A DNA stretch of 64,000 bases, taken from Burkholderia sp. D-99 (GTDB taxonomy: Bacteria > Pseudomonadota > Gammaproteobacteria > Burkholderiales > Burkholderiaceae). Where the stretch lies: contig NZ_JAAOXM010000001.1 in the NCBI RefSeq assembly GCF_011605345.1, forward strand, positions 1,178,001 to 1,242,000, read 5' to 3'. This document shows positions 25,177-33,334 of the stretch, piece after piece. Under the pieces are notes generated by a model. It searched no databases and was not told the DNA's origin. It was given only the letters and a program-made list of their open reading frames with translations. Position 1 is the first letter of the stretch. Each line of letters opens with the position of its first letter. A program made the translations under genes and the position numbers.

Positions 25177-26592
25177 TCAGGGCTTTTCGTCGTTCCTGAA
25201 GTACGACACGTAGAGCATCCGCTGCCCGAGCCGCCGGAACGGCGCGAACGGGTGGCCGGGCAGCGGCGACGCGAAGATCGGCAGCGTCTGGCGTGCGCCC
25301 TTCCCCGCGATCTGCTCGGCGAGCCGGCGGCCGGCCTGCTGCGAATACGACACGCCGTTGCCGCCGTAGCCGAGCGCGTAGTACACCGACTGCCGCGGGT
25401 CGGGCTGGCACACGCGAGGCATCATGTCGTGACTCACGTCGACCCAGCCCCACCACGAATAATCGATCTGCACGCCGCGCAGTGCGGGGAACTTGCGCGC
25501 CATCCCTTCCTTCAGCAATTCGAAGTGGCGCGGGTTCGGCGCATCGTCGCCGGTGATCGCGCTGCGGCTGCCGATCTGCAGGCGGCGATCGGGCAGGAAA
25601 CGGTAGTAGAAGCGCAGCGTACGCGTATCGGTCAGCACCTGCGTCGTGCGGAAATTGCACGCGTCGATCTCCGCATCGGTGAGCGGGCGCGTGACCATCG
25701 AGTTCGACAGGATCGGCATCACCTTGCTGCGCAGCGACGGATGCAGCGTCTGCGCCGTGTACGCACCGGTCGCGATGCCGACCGCGCGGGCCCGCACGAC
25801 GCCGCCGGGCGTGCGCAGGTGGTGCACGCCGTCGATCGTCTCGAAGCCGAGCACGGGGCTGCTCGTATGCACCTTCGCGCCGGCTTCGCGCGCGAGGCGC
25901 AGGTAGCCGAACGCGAGCTTCAGCGCATGGATGCCGATGCCTTCCGGCTCGTGCAGCGCGCCGGCCGCCTCGTGGTCGTTGATGAATTCACGGCGGAAGG
26001 TGTCCGCGCTCAGCAGTTCGGACGGGTAGCCGAACACGTCCTTCCACACCTTCGCCTCGGCCGCGAGCTTCGCCATGATGCGCGGGCGATGCGCGATCAG
26101 GAAATGGCCGCCCGGTTGCGGATCGCAGTCGATTTCCGACACGAGCGACTTGAAGTGTTCGAAGCCTTCGAGGATCTCGTCGTGCATCTTCAGCGCGACG
26201 TCCTTGCCCCAGCGCTCGATCCACTGCGAGCGCGACAGCCGGCCCGACGCGTTCTGCCCCTGCCCGCCGTTGCGGCTGCTGCAACCCCAGCTCGTGCGGT
26301 TGGCTTCGAGCACGACGGCCTTGATGCCGTGGTCACGCGCGAGGCACAGCGCGGTCGCGAGGCCCGTGTAGCCGGCGCCGATGATCGCGACGTCGACATC
26401 GAGGTCGCGCGTGACGGGGCCGTCGTCGGGCGGCGGGGTGCCGGCCGTCGCGACCCAGTAGGTCGGCGCGTACTGCTTGCCGCACCCGGGCCCCGGCGAC
26501 ACGAGCGGATCGTAGGTCGGGTCGTAACGCGTATCGTTCGGCCGGCCGCCGGCGAAGCCGCTCGCGGTGCGTTCGATGGAAGGGGTCGACAT
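25177..26592 (-). CDS. FAD-dependent amine/amino acid oxidoreductase (DAO family)
   Basis: Flavoprotein of 471 residues. The dinucleotide-binding motif AIIGAGYTGLATALCLA is near residue 70, followed by LEANRTSWGCSSRNGGQ, and the C-terminal ALGYGGNGVSYSQQAG closes the FAD site. The overall pattern is that of PuuB-type gamma-glutamylputrescine oxidase and of the large subunit of taurine dehydrogenase (TauY), both in the DAO family. It would deaminate an amine, giving an aldehyde. Start 26592 follows CGGAGGTCTGACC. A 39-codon ORF ends two bases upstream. Partnered with a GabP-like permease next to xsc, it could deaminate taurine to sulfoacetaldehyde; no TauX-like small subunit is visible, so this is inference. 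Confidence 0.75.
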   Translation of the reverse strand: MSTPSIERTASGFAGGRPNDTRYDPTYDPLVSPGPGCGKQYAPTYWVATAGTPPPDDGPVTRDLDVDVAIIGAGYTGLATALCLARDHGIKAVVLEANRTSWGCSSRNGGQGQNASGRLSRSQWIERWGKDVALKMHDEILEGFEHFKSLVSEIDCDPQPGGHFLIAHRPRIMAKLAAEAKVWKDVFGYPSELLSADTFRREFINDHEAAGALHEPEGIGIHALKLAFGYLRLAREAGAKVHTSSPVLGFETIDGVHHLRTPGGVVRARAVGIATGAYTAQTLHPSLRSKVMPILSNSMVTRPLTDAEIDACNFRTTQVLTDTRTLRFYYRFLPDRRLQIGSRSAITGDDAPNPRHFELLKEGMARKFPALRGVQIDYSWWGWVDVSHDMMPRVCQPDPRQSVYYALGYGGNGVSYSQQAGRRLAEQIAGKGARQTLPIFASPLPGHPFAPFRRLGQRMLYVSYFRNDEKP

Positions 26593-26594
26593 GG

Positions 26595-26714
26595 TCAGAC
26601 CTCCGACGCGGGCTGGCCTGCCGCGCCGCAACGGGCGCACGAGGCGATTCGACTGACTGATGCGGGGCGCGCGCTCGCCGCGCGGACGAATGCTGCCGAC
26701 TGCCTGTTGGTCAT
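26595..26714 (-). CDS. Possible 39-aa leader peptide before the FAD oxidase
   Basis: The ORF starts MTNRQSAAFVRA and ends AGQPASEV, preceded by a strong AGGAGACAGGC Shine-Dalgarno. Its TGA ends two bases before the ATG of the oxidase (TGACCATG), and it contains the oxidase ribosome-binding site, so translation would be coupled. The peptide has no recognised domain. It could be a leader peptide or a chance ORF. Confidence 0.35.
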   Translation of the reverse strand: MTNRQSAAFVRAASARPASVSRIASCARCGAAGQPASEV

Positions 26715-26890
26715 GCCTGTCTCCTGATCGTTCTCTTCGGGTCGATCGTGTGCAGATGCTTCCATGCGGCGATCTGTCGAGGAAAGTGTAGGCAGGCCGT
26801 TTTTTCGCAGGTAGGGCCAGTGGGACGGATTCGCTTGGACCAGCGCGTGAGGGCGACGAACGGCGGGCAATGGCAGGCGAGCACCGGCGG

Positions 26891-27390
26891 GCGACGATCA
26901 GAGGCGTCGCAGCGCGGGTGCGACACCATCGGACAACCGGGATGCCGCACGCCGCGCAGCATCGGACGACCGGCTGACTGCAACGATCCGCAGCCGGTGG
27001 GCAACGATCAGCAGCCGGCGTGGCACCACCGGACAACCGGGACGCCACACGGCTCGCAGTATCGGACGCCCGGATGACTGCAACGATCCGCAGCCGGTGG
27101 GCGACGATCAGCAGCCGGCGTGGCGCCACCGGATAACCGGGATGCCGCACGGCGCGCAGCATCGGACGACCAGTTGACTGCACCGATCCGCAGCCGGTGG
27201 GCGACGATCAGCAGCCGGCGTGGCACCACCGGATAACCGGGATGCCGCACGGCGCGCAGCATCGGACGCCCGGATGACTGCACCGATCCGCAGCCGGTGG
27301 GCGACGATCAGCAGCCGGCGTGGCACCACCGGACAACCGGTACGCCGCACGGCGTGCAGCATCGAACGCCCGGCTGACAGCAACGATCAG
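26891..27390. repeat. Five-copy 100-bp tandem repeat
   Basis: The sequence repeats with exact 100-bp spacing. GCGACGATCAGCAGCCGGCG or its near match begins at 27001, 27101, 27201 and 27301, with degraded copies at both ends (26891 and about 27381). Copies differ by a few substitutions and no indels. It fills most of the 897-bp gap between the FAD oxidase and the MFS gene. The rest of the gap (26715-26890) shows nothing I can name. Frames opened by the repeat on the minus strand are artefacts. Confidence 0.93.
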
Positions 27391-27489
27391 CGGCGCGAGC
27401 GCGGCTCCGACCGACGACCGCCGCGCCGATGCGCCCCCTCTCTGCCACATCCGCGCATTCGCACACCCGCACACCCGCCCCGCCCGCCG

Positions 27490-28794
27490 TCACATCGCGC
27501 GCACCGCGACCTCGGCCACGCCACTGCGTTTCTCGATCGCCCGCGCGGACACGATCGACAGGAGTGCAGACAACATCACGTAAACCCCGACGAGCCACGG
27601 CGCACCGCCGTTCACGCGCAGCAATGCGGTCGCGACGATCGGCGTGAGCCCGCTCGCGAAGATGCCCGACACCTGGTAGACAAACGAAATGCCCGTGTAC
27701 CGCACATTCGCATCGAACAGCTCCGCGAACAGCGCGGCCTCCGGCCCGTACGCCATCGCGTAGAAGACGCCGAACGGGATCACCAGCGCGAGCCACACGG
27801 CGAGCAGGTTCGACGATTGGGTCTGCAGCAGCCAGAACGCGGGCAGCACCGACAGCCCGCACAGCGTCGCGCCCCACCGGTACACCCGCGCGCGGCCGAG
27901 CCGGTCCGACAGGCTGCCGAACACGGGGATGAACACGCACATCACGACCGCCGCGCTCATCACGCCGAGCAACGCGTCGCCGCGCGAGATCGACAGGTTG
28001 CGCGTCATGTAGCCGATCGAGAACACCGCGAACACGTTGAAGAACACGCCGTCGATATAGCGCGCCCCCATCCCGAGCAGGATCGCCTGCCGATAATTTC
28101 CAAGCAGCTCGACGACCGGCAGCTTCGTATCGCGCCGCCGACGCTTGAGCGCGACGAATTCGGGCGTATCGGCCACGCGCGTGCGGATGTAGAAGCCGAC
28201 CGCGACGAGCAGCAGCGACGCCGCGAACGCGACGCGCCAGCCCCATGCGAGGAACGCGGCGTCCGGCAACGCGCGCGACAGCGCCGCGACCACGCCGGCC
28301 GCGAGGCACAGCCCGATCGCGAGCCCGATCTGCGGCAGGCTCGCGTACAGCCCGCGCCGGTGCGGCGGCGCGTATTCGTACGCCATCAGCACCGCGCCGC
28401 CCCACTCGCCGCCGAGGCCGATGCCCTGCAGCACGCGCAGCGTCAGCAGCAGCACGGGCGCCCACATGCCGATCTGCGCATAAGTCGGAAGAAACGCGAC
28501 GCCGGCCGTCGACACGCCCATGATCAGCATCGTCAGGATCAGCGCGGACTTGCGCCCGACGCGGTCACCGAGATGGCCGAACAGCAAGCCGCCGAGCGGC
28601 CTCGTGACGAAGCCGACCGCGAACGTCGCATACGCGAGCATCGTCGACACGAACGCATCGCCGGCCGGAAAGTACTGCTTGTCGAACACGATGCCGGCGA
28701 CCACGCCGTACAGGAAAAAGTCGTACCACTCGACGGTCGCGCCGATCACGCTGGCCGCGGCCACGCGTCGGACGACCCGGGAATCGATTGCCAT
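27490..28794 (-). CDS. MHS-family MFS metabolite:proton symporter
   Basis: Transporter of 434 residues and 12 helices. The metabolite-H+ symporter N-terminus is clear, [12 protein letters not shown]. The signature loop GHLGDRVGRKSAL lies between helices 2 and 3, and [21 protein letters not shown] is in the centre. Members import organic acids such as citrate, ketoglutarate, shikimate or proline/betaine. The ATG at 28794 is preceded by GGAG. It is downstream of the GMC dehydrogenase on the same strand (128 bp), so it probably imports the substrate of that pathway. The substrate is not deducible. Confidence 0.85.
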   Translation of the reverse strand: MAIDSRVVRRVAAASVIGATVEWYDFFLYGVVAGIVFDKQYFPAGDAFVSTMLAYATFAVGFVTRPLGGLLFGHLGDRVGRKSALILTMLIMGVSTAGVAFLPTYAQIGMWAPVLLLTLRVLQGIGLGGEWGGAVLMAYEYAPPHRRGLYASLPQIGLAIGLCLAAGVVAALSRALPDAAFLAWGWRVAFAASLLLVAVGFYIRTRVADTPEFVALKRRRRDTKLPVVELLGNYRQAILLGMGARYIDGVFFNVFAVFSIGYMTRNLSISRGDALLGVMSAAVVMCVFIPVFGSLSDRLGRARVYRWGATLCGLSVLPAFWLLQTQSSNLLAVWLALVIPFGVFYAMAYGPEAALFAELFDANVRYTGISFVYQVSGIFASGLTPIVATALLRVNGGAPWLVGVYVMLSALLSIVSARAIEKRSGVAEVAVRAM

Positions 28795-28922
28795 GCGAGC
28801 TTCTCCAGATAAGGATGCGCCGCAACCTGCCTCGGCGCCGTACCGGCGGGGGCATCGATGAACGCGCGGCGGCCGTCCGGGCGCAGGAGCACGGGCCACG
28901 CGGGTGGATGCGTGACGATGCC

Positions 28923-30578
28923 CTACGCGAGCGCCTCGGCGGCCGGCGCGACGCTGCGGCCGCGATCGGTCGCGCGCGCGTCCTCGAGGATCATGTCGGA
29001 CGCCTTCTCGGCGACCATCACGATCGGCACGTTGGTATTGCCCGATACGAGGGTCGGCATGATCGAGCAGTCGACCACGCGCAACCCGCGCGTGCCGTAC
29101 ACGCGCAACCGCTCGTCGACGACCGCGAGCGGATCGCTCGCGACGCCCATTTTCGCGGTGCCGGACGGATGAAAGATCGTCTGCCCGTATTCCCGGCAGA
29201 ACTCGAGCAGCTCGTCGTCCGTCTGCGCGTCCGCGCCCGGCCGCACCTCGCGCTTCATCAGCGGCGCCATCGGCTCGGCGGCCGCGACGCGTCGCGCGAA
29301 GCGCACGCCGGCCACCGTCGTGCGGCGGTCGCGCTCGGTGTCGAGATAGTTCGGCTGGATCGACGGCGCGTCGCGCGCATCGTCGCTGCGGATTCGCACG
29401 GTACCGCGCGATTCGGGCCGCAGCTGGCAGATCGAATACGTGCAGCCGGGAAACGGATGCACGCTGCCGCCCGCCGAATCGGCCGACAGCGTCGAGAAAT
29501 GGAACTGGATGTCGGGCGTCGCCGATTCGTCCGGCAGCGCACGGCAGAACATCCCGCCCTGGTTGATGCCGATCGCGAGCGGGCCGCCGCGGAACAGCGC
29601 CCATTGCAGCCCCATCTTCGCGCGGCCGATCCACGAATGCAGCTCGTCGTTGGTGGTGATCGGCTTCGTCACTTCGTAGATCAGACGAATCTGCAGATGA
29701 TCCTGCAGGTTCTCGCCGACACCCTTGCGATCGGCGACGACCGGAATCCCGTGCCGGCCCAGCAGCGCGGCCGGCCCGACGCCCGACACCTGCAGCAGTT
29801 GCGGCGACTGCAGCGCGCCGGCCGCGAGGATCACCTCGCGCAACGCACGCACCTCGTGAACCTTGCCGTGCTGGACGTAACGCACGCCGGACGCCTGCGC
29901 GCCGTCGAACAGCACCTTCAGCGCCTGCGCATCGGTTTCCACATGCAGGTTCGGCCTCCCGCGCGCGGGTTTCAGGTAGGCCACCGCCGTCGAGCAGCGC
30001 AGCCCGTTGCGCGTGGTGAGCTGGTAGTAGCCGACGCCTTCCTGGTCACCCGTGTTGAAATCGTCGACCGTGCGCACGCCGAGCCGGTTCGACGCGGCGA
30101 CGAACGCATCGACAAGTTCGTGCCTCTGCCGGATCGCGGAAGCCCACAGCGGGCCGCCGGTGCCACGCGTCGGCCCTTCGCCGAGCGTGTTGTGTTCGAG
30201 CTTGCGGAAATACGGCAAACACTCGCGCCAGCTCCAGCCGCGATTGCCGAGCGCGGCCCAATGGTCGTAGTCCTGCTGCTGCCCGCGCACGTAGATCAGC
30301 CCGTTGATCGAGCTGCAGCCGCCGAGCGTGCGGCCGCGTGGCCAGTACAGCCGGCGGTTGTGCATGTTCGGATCGGGATCGGTGTGGAAGCCCCAGTTGT
30401 ACACGGGGTGGAACATCGTCTTGCCATAACCGATCGGCACGTGGATCCACATGGAGTGGTCGGCGGGGCCGGCTTCCAGCAGGCACACCGTATGGCGTCC
30501 GCCGTCGGACAGCCGGTTGGCGAGGACGCAACCGGCCGATCCCGCGCCGACCACGACATAGTCGAAGCTGCTTGTCAT
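28923..30578 (-). CDS. GMC-family FAD alcohol dehydrogenase (choline dehydrogenase-like)
   Basis: Flavoenzyme of 551 residues. FAD-binding VVVGAGSAGCVLANRL is at the N-terminus and the GMC signature 1 region is WPRGRTLGGCSSINGLIYVRG. Signature 2-like GALQSPQLLQVSGVGP is in the middle. The C-terminal catalytic pair is His in FHPSGTAKMG and Asn in SGNTNVPIVM. It oxidises a primary alcohol or polyol and passes electrons to the respiratory chain. Start 30578 follows CGGAGACACGGA. It is divergent from the second IclR regulator and probably co-transcribed with the MHS symporter. Choline is unlikely to be the substrate without betA neighbours; an alternative aliphatic or aromatic alcohol cannot be excluded. 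Confidence 0.85.
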   Translation of the reverse strand: MTSSFDYVVVGAGSAGCVLANRLSDGGRHTVCLLEAGPADHSMWIHVPIGYGKTMFHPVYNWGFHTDPDPNMHNRRLYWPRGRTLGGCSSINGLIYVRGQQQDYDHWAALGNRGWSWRECLPYFRKLEHNTLGEGPTRGTGGPLWASAIRQRHELVDAFVAASNRLGVRTVDDFNTGDQEGVGYYQLTTRNGLRCSTAVAYLKPARGRPNLHVETDAQALKVLFDGAQASGVRYVQHGKVHEVRALREVILAAGALQSPQLLQVSGVGPAALLGRHGIPVVADRKGVGENLQDHLQIRLIYEVTKPITTNDELHSWIGRAKMGLQWALFRGGPLAIGINQGGMFCRALPDESATPDIQFHFSTLSADSAGGSVHPFPGCTYSICQLRPESRGTVRIRSDDARDAPSIQPNYLDTERDRRTTVAGVRFARRVAAAEPMAPLMKREVRPGADAQTDDELLEFCREYGQTIFHPSGTAKMGVASDPLAVVDERLRVYGTRGLRVVDCSIMPTLVSGNTNVPIVMVAEKASDMILEDARATDRGRSVAPAAEALA

Positions 30579-30628
30579 TCCGTGTCTCCGTTCCGGGGTA
30601 TTGGAAAAATCCGGTATGTTTTGTCCAA

Positions 30629-30677
30629 ATTTATTGAGCACACGGAACGCATACAAGCCGATTTATTGTCCACACGG
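30629..30677. promoter_or_regulatory. Two direct repeats, candidate IclR sites
   Basis: ATTTATTG-AG-CACACGG (30629-30645) and ATTTATTG-TC-CACACGG (30661-30677) share 15 of 17 bases. They are 32 bp apart, about three helical turns, in the divergent promoter of the GMC gene and the IclR gene. Confidence 0.5.
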
Positions 30678-30765
30678 CGAATGTGGTACAAAAACCGGTC
30701 AATTCGTTTCATTTCCATCGCACACACCATCCCGGGACGCACGCCGATCCCGACGGAGGAGACAT

Positions 30766-31590
30766 ATGCGCGAAACCGCCCCCGCGCCGCCCGATGGCGC
30801 GCCCGCCGACGACGCACGCGTGCTGCGCGCGCTCGCCGTGCTCGAAGCACTCGCGTCGGCCGGCCAGCCGTACACGCTGTCGCAGCTCGCCGCGCGGCTG
30901 CATATCCCGAAGGCGACGCTGCTGCGGCTGATCGAATCGCTCGAAACACGCGGCTACGTGATCCACATGCCCGACTCACGCGGCCACGACCGCGGCATCG
31001 CGCTCGGCCCGCGCGCCGCACAATTTGCGCTCGCGGCACTGTCGAACAACACCTTCACGCGCGGCTGCCGCTCGGTGCTGCGCGCGCTCGTCGACGTGCT
31101 CGGCGAGACCTGCAACCTCACCGCGCTCGACGGCGACACGGTGCTGTACGTCGAACGCGTCGAGACGACCGAGCCGCTGCGGCTCGAGATGCGGCCCGGC
31201 ATGCGCGTGCCGCTGCATTGCACGGCGAGCGGCAAGCTGTTCCTGTCGCAGATGAATGCGCTGGAGCGCAACGCGATGCTCGCGCGGCTCACGCTGAAGA
31301 AGATGACCTACCGGACGCTGGCCGATGCGCAACTGCTCGCGGCTGAACTCGACCGGCTCGCCGTGCGCGGCGTCGGGATCGACAATGAGGAATTCGTACG
31401 CGGGATGGTGGCGGTTGCGGTGCCGGTGAAGGATGCAGCAAGCGGCCGCGTGCTCGCGGCGCTTGCCGTGCATGCGCCGACCGCGCGCGCGACGCTCAAC
31501 GATTTGCTGGAGAACGTGCCGAAGATGCGCGACGCGGCCACGCGACTGGCGCCGCTGCTGCATGGGGCCGATAGCGTGCTGCCGGGGTGA
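30766..31590 (+). CDS. IclR-family transcriptional regulator
   Basis: Regulator of 274 residues. The winged helix is at about 20-80 (VLRALAVLEALASAGQPYTLSQLAARLHIPKATLLRLIE). The effector domain carries GETCNLTALDGDTVLYVERVETTEP, LHCTASGKLFLSQM and DNEEFVRGMVAVAVPV. The ATG at 30766 has a GGAGGAGACAT leader. It is closely similar in layout to the IclR protein at 17883-18635, so the two are probably paralogues. It is divergent from the GMC dehydrogenase and MHS symporter, which are the likely targets, and two direct repeats lie in between. Confidence 0.88.
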   Translation: MRETAPAPPDGAPADDARVLRALAVLEALASAGQPYTLSQLAARLHIPKATLLRLIESLETRGYVIHMPDSRGHDRGIALGPRAAQFALAALSNNTFTRGCRSVLRALVDVLGETCNLTALDGDTVLYVERVETTEPLRLEMRPGMRVPLHCTASGKLFLSQMNALERNAMLARLTLKKMTYRTLADAQLLAAELDRLAVRGVGIDNEEFVRGMVAVAVPVKDAASGRVLAALAVHAPTARATLNDLLENVPKMRDAATRLAPLLHGADSVLPG

Positions 31591-31601
31591 GGCGGCTGCG
31601 A

Positions 31602-31648
31602 GCTCATGTGCTCATGTGCTCATGTGCTCATGTGCTCATGTGCTCATG
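31602..31648. repeat. Six-copy 8-bp tandem repeat (GCTCATGT)
   Basis: GCTCATGT is repeated almost six times starting 12 bp after the IclR stop codon. It is immediately followed by a second, unrelated 8-bp array. Confidence 0.93.
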
Positions 31649-31652
31649 CAGT

Positions 31653-31720
31653 CAGGCACTCAGGCACTCAGGCACTCAGGCACTCAGGCACTCAGGCACT
31701 CAGGCACTCAGGCACTCAGG
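31653..31720. repeat. 8.5-copy 8-bp tandem repeat (CAGGCACT)
   Basis: CAGGCACT is repeated 8.5 times without a mismatch. It fills the space between the previous array and the stop of the convergent small gene at 31737. Confidence 0.93.
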
Positions 31721-31736
31721 AAGTGCAATCACGCAG

Positions 31737-32060
31737 TCACGCGAGGTGATAACGCAGCCAGAAAGTCTCGCGGCACGCGTTGTCGAACGTCAGCCGCGAC
31801 GGGGTAATCGGCTGCGCATCGGGATGACGCAGCACGTCGTAATCGATCCAGCATTCGGCGCACAGCAGGTCGGACGGCGCGCGGTCCTGCTCGACCGAGC
31901 GGCGCACGATCGCGCCGTTGTCGAAGCGGTATTCGGTTTCGTCGCGCGTGACCTCGACGTCGTCGTCGGTCCAGCGGTCATGCGACGTCGCGTGCGACAC
32001 GATCGACACCGGGCCGGCGAGCCCGTGAATCGCCGCGACATAGGAAATGAGCTTGTTCAT
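31737..32060 (-). CDS. Hypothetical protein, 107 aa
   Basis: I do not recognise a family. The protein begins MNKLISYVAAIHGLAGPVSIVSHATSH and has acidic strands DDDVEVTRDETEYRFDNGAIVRR, two cysteines in LLCAEC and an aromatic C-terminus (FWLRYHLA). There is no signal peptide or membrane helix. Reading frame and composition look coding and differ from the flanking repeats. The ATG at 32060 lacks a clear Shine-Dalgarno. It is bounded by two repeat zones, the 8-bp arrays downstream and the GCTGCATGC-type tract upstream. Confidence 0.6.
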   Translation of the reverse strand: MNKLISYVAAIHGLAGPVSIVSHATSHDRWTDDDVEVTRDETEYRFDNGAIVRRSVEQDRAPSDLLCAECWIDYDVLRHPDAQPITPSRLTFDNACRETFWLRYHLA

Positions 32061-32184
32061 TGGAAAAGCGGCGAACTGGCGGATGGCCGCTTCGCGCGAT
32101 GCATGCTGCGCGAAGCGGCCCGAGCGGCGAGTATAGCCGTGCATCGAAACCCCTGTCGCCGGCGGGGTTTCGTGCGCCGTGCGC

Positions 32185-32294
32185 CGCATGCCGCATGCTG
32201 CATGCTGCGTGCTGCTGCTGCTGCTGCTGCGTGCTGCATGCCGCGTGCTGCGTGCCGCGCGTGCTGCGTGCCGCGCGTGCTGCATGCAGCATGC
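32185..32294. repeat. Degenerate CTG-type low-complexity tract
   Basis: Interleaved GCTGCATGC, GCTGCGTGC and pure GCTGCT units run for about 110 bp between two minus-strand genes. Five consecutive CTG triplets are included. No fixed period holds over the whole tract. Confidence 0.8.
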
Positions 32295-32301
32295 CGCGTT
32301 T

Positions 32302-33324
32302 CTAAGCCTCCAGCGCCAGCAACGCGAACGTCGCGAGCCAGTGCTCGCCCATGTAGTCGCCGGCCACGTGCGCGAGCGCGCTCGTAAGGTGCCGGCTGGC
32401 CGCATCGAGCAGCTTCGCGCGCCGCGCATCGCCTTCCGGCAGCGCACCGGCGAGCGCACGCTGGCACCACGCACGGCTCAGGTTCAGCCCGTCGAGATGC
32501 GCGATCTTGCCGTCGCTGCGATCGCTGACCGTCGCCGGCTCGAACAGCGTCGCCGGCTCGCCGCGCGCGAGATCGGGCAGGAAGCGCGCGAACCAGCCGT
32601 CGAATTCGGCGGCCGGCAGCACGCGCCGCATCAGCTCGGCTTCCATCAGCGCGGGCGACAGGAATTCGTCGCCCGACGGCTCCCACGCCTGGCACGCGAC
32701 ATCGTCCAGGTGCCAGCGCTTCGCAGTATCGACGATCAGCGCCGCGAGCCCGTCGCGCTGCGTGTCGCGTGCGAAGTCGAGCGTGAGCGCCAGTGCGAAC
32801 GCGGTGTTGAAGTGCGTGCCGACGCGCAGCGGATAGGTCGCTTTCGGCAGGAACGTCTCGAAGCGCGACACGAACAGGTCGGTGAGCGGTGCCATCGTCT
32901 TCGCCCAGCGCGCGGCCTGCGGCAGCATGCCCCTCAGCGCCAGCCGCTCGAGTTGCGCGGCAAGCGCGAGCAGCCACGCCCAGCCGTACGGCCGCTCGAA
33001 GCCGCTGTTGTGCGGCAGCGCGAGGTACGCGCGCTCGCCGGCGACGTTCGCATCGGTGAAGTGCGCATCGACGGTCGCGACGATGCGTTCGGCCTCCGGC
33101 AATGCCGGGTAGCGTTCGAGCACGCGCAGCACGAGCCAGTAGCCGTGCACGCACGAGTGCCAGTCGTAGCTGCCGTAGAAGATCGGGTGCAGCGCGCGCG
33201 GCCCCTGCACGTCCTGCGGGCCGGCGAGCGAATGCGTGAGCTTGTTCGGATATTCGCGGGCCAGGTGCGCGAGCGCGAGCGACGCGAATTTCGACGCGAG
33301 TTCGGGGGTGAGTCGGTCGGTCAT
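32302..33324 (-). CDS. DUF2891 family protein
   Basis: Soluble protein of 340 residues. Family DUF2891 segments are clear: REYPNKLTHSLAGPQDV, HPIFYGSYDWHSCVHGYWLVLR, FERPYGWAWLLALAAQLE, ACQAWEPSGDEFLSPALMEAELMRRVL and HLDGLNLSRAWC. The helical repeats with conserved His, Trp and Asp suggest an alpha/alpha toroid, a fold often found in sugar enzymes, but its activity is not known. It starts 10 bp after the DUF979 stop and belongs to the DUF969-DUF979-DUF2891 unit. ATG 33324 is the natural start; an 11-residue extension is possible. Confidence 0.82.
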   Translation of the reverse strand: MTDRLTPELASKFASLALAHLAREYPNKLTHSLAGPQDVQGPRALHPIFYGSYDWHSCVHGYWLVLRVLERYPALPEAERIVATVDAHFTDANVAGERAYLALPHNSGFERPYGWAWLLALAAQLERLALRGMLPQAARWAKTMAPLTDLFVSRFETFLPKATYPLRVGTHFNTAFALALTLDFARDTQRDGLAALIVDTAKRWHLDDVACQAWEPSGDEFLSPALMEAELMRRVLPAAEFDGWFARFLPDLARGEPATLFEPATVSDRSDGKIAHLDGLNLSRAWCQRALAGALPEGDARRAKLLDAASRHLTSALAHVAGDYMGEHWLATFALLALEA

Positions 33325-33334
33325 GAGGGTCTCG

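Noticed and set aside
26891..27390. CRISPR or integron attachment array at the 100-bp repeats
   Set aside because: No spacers, no integrase and no attC-like core sites; it is a simple tandem duplication.
26897..27474. Chain of overlapping ~90-codon minus-strand ORFs in 26897-27474
   Set aside because: They repeat every 100 bp because of the tandem array and do not resemble any protein.
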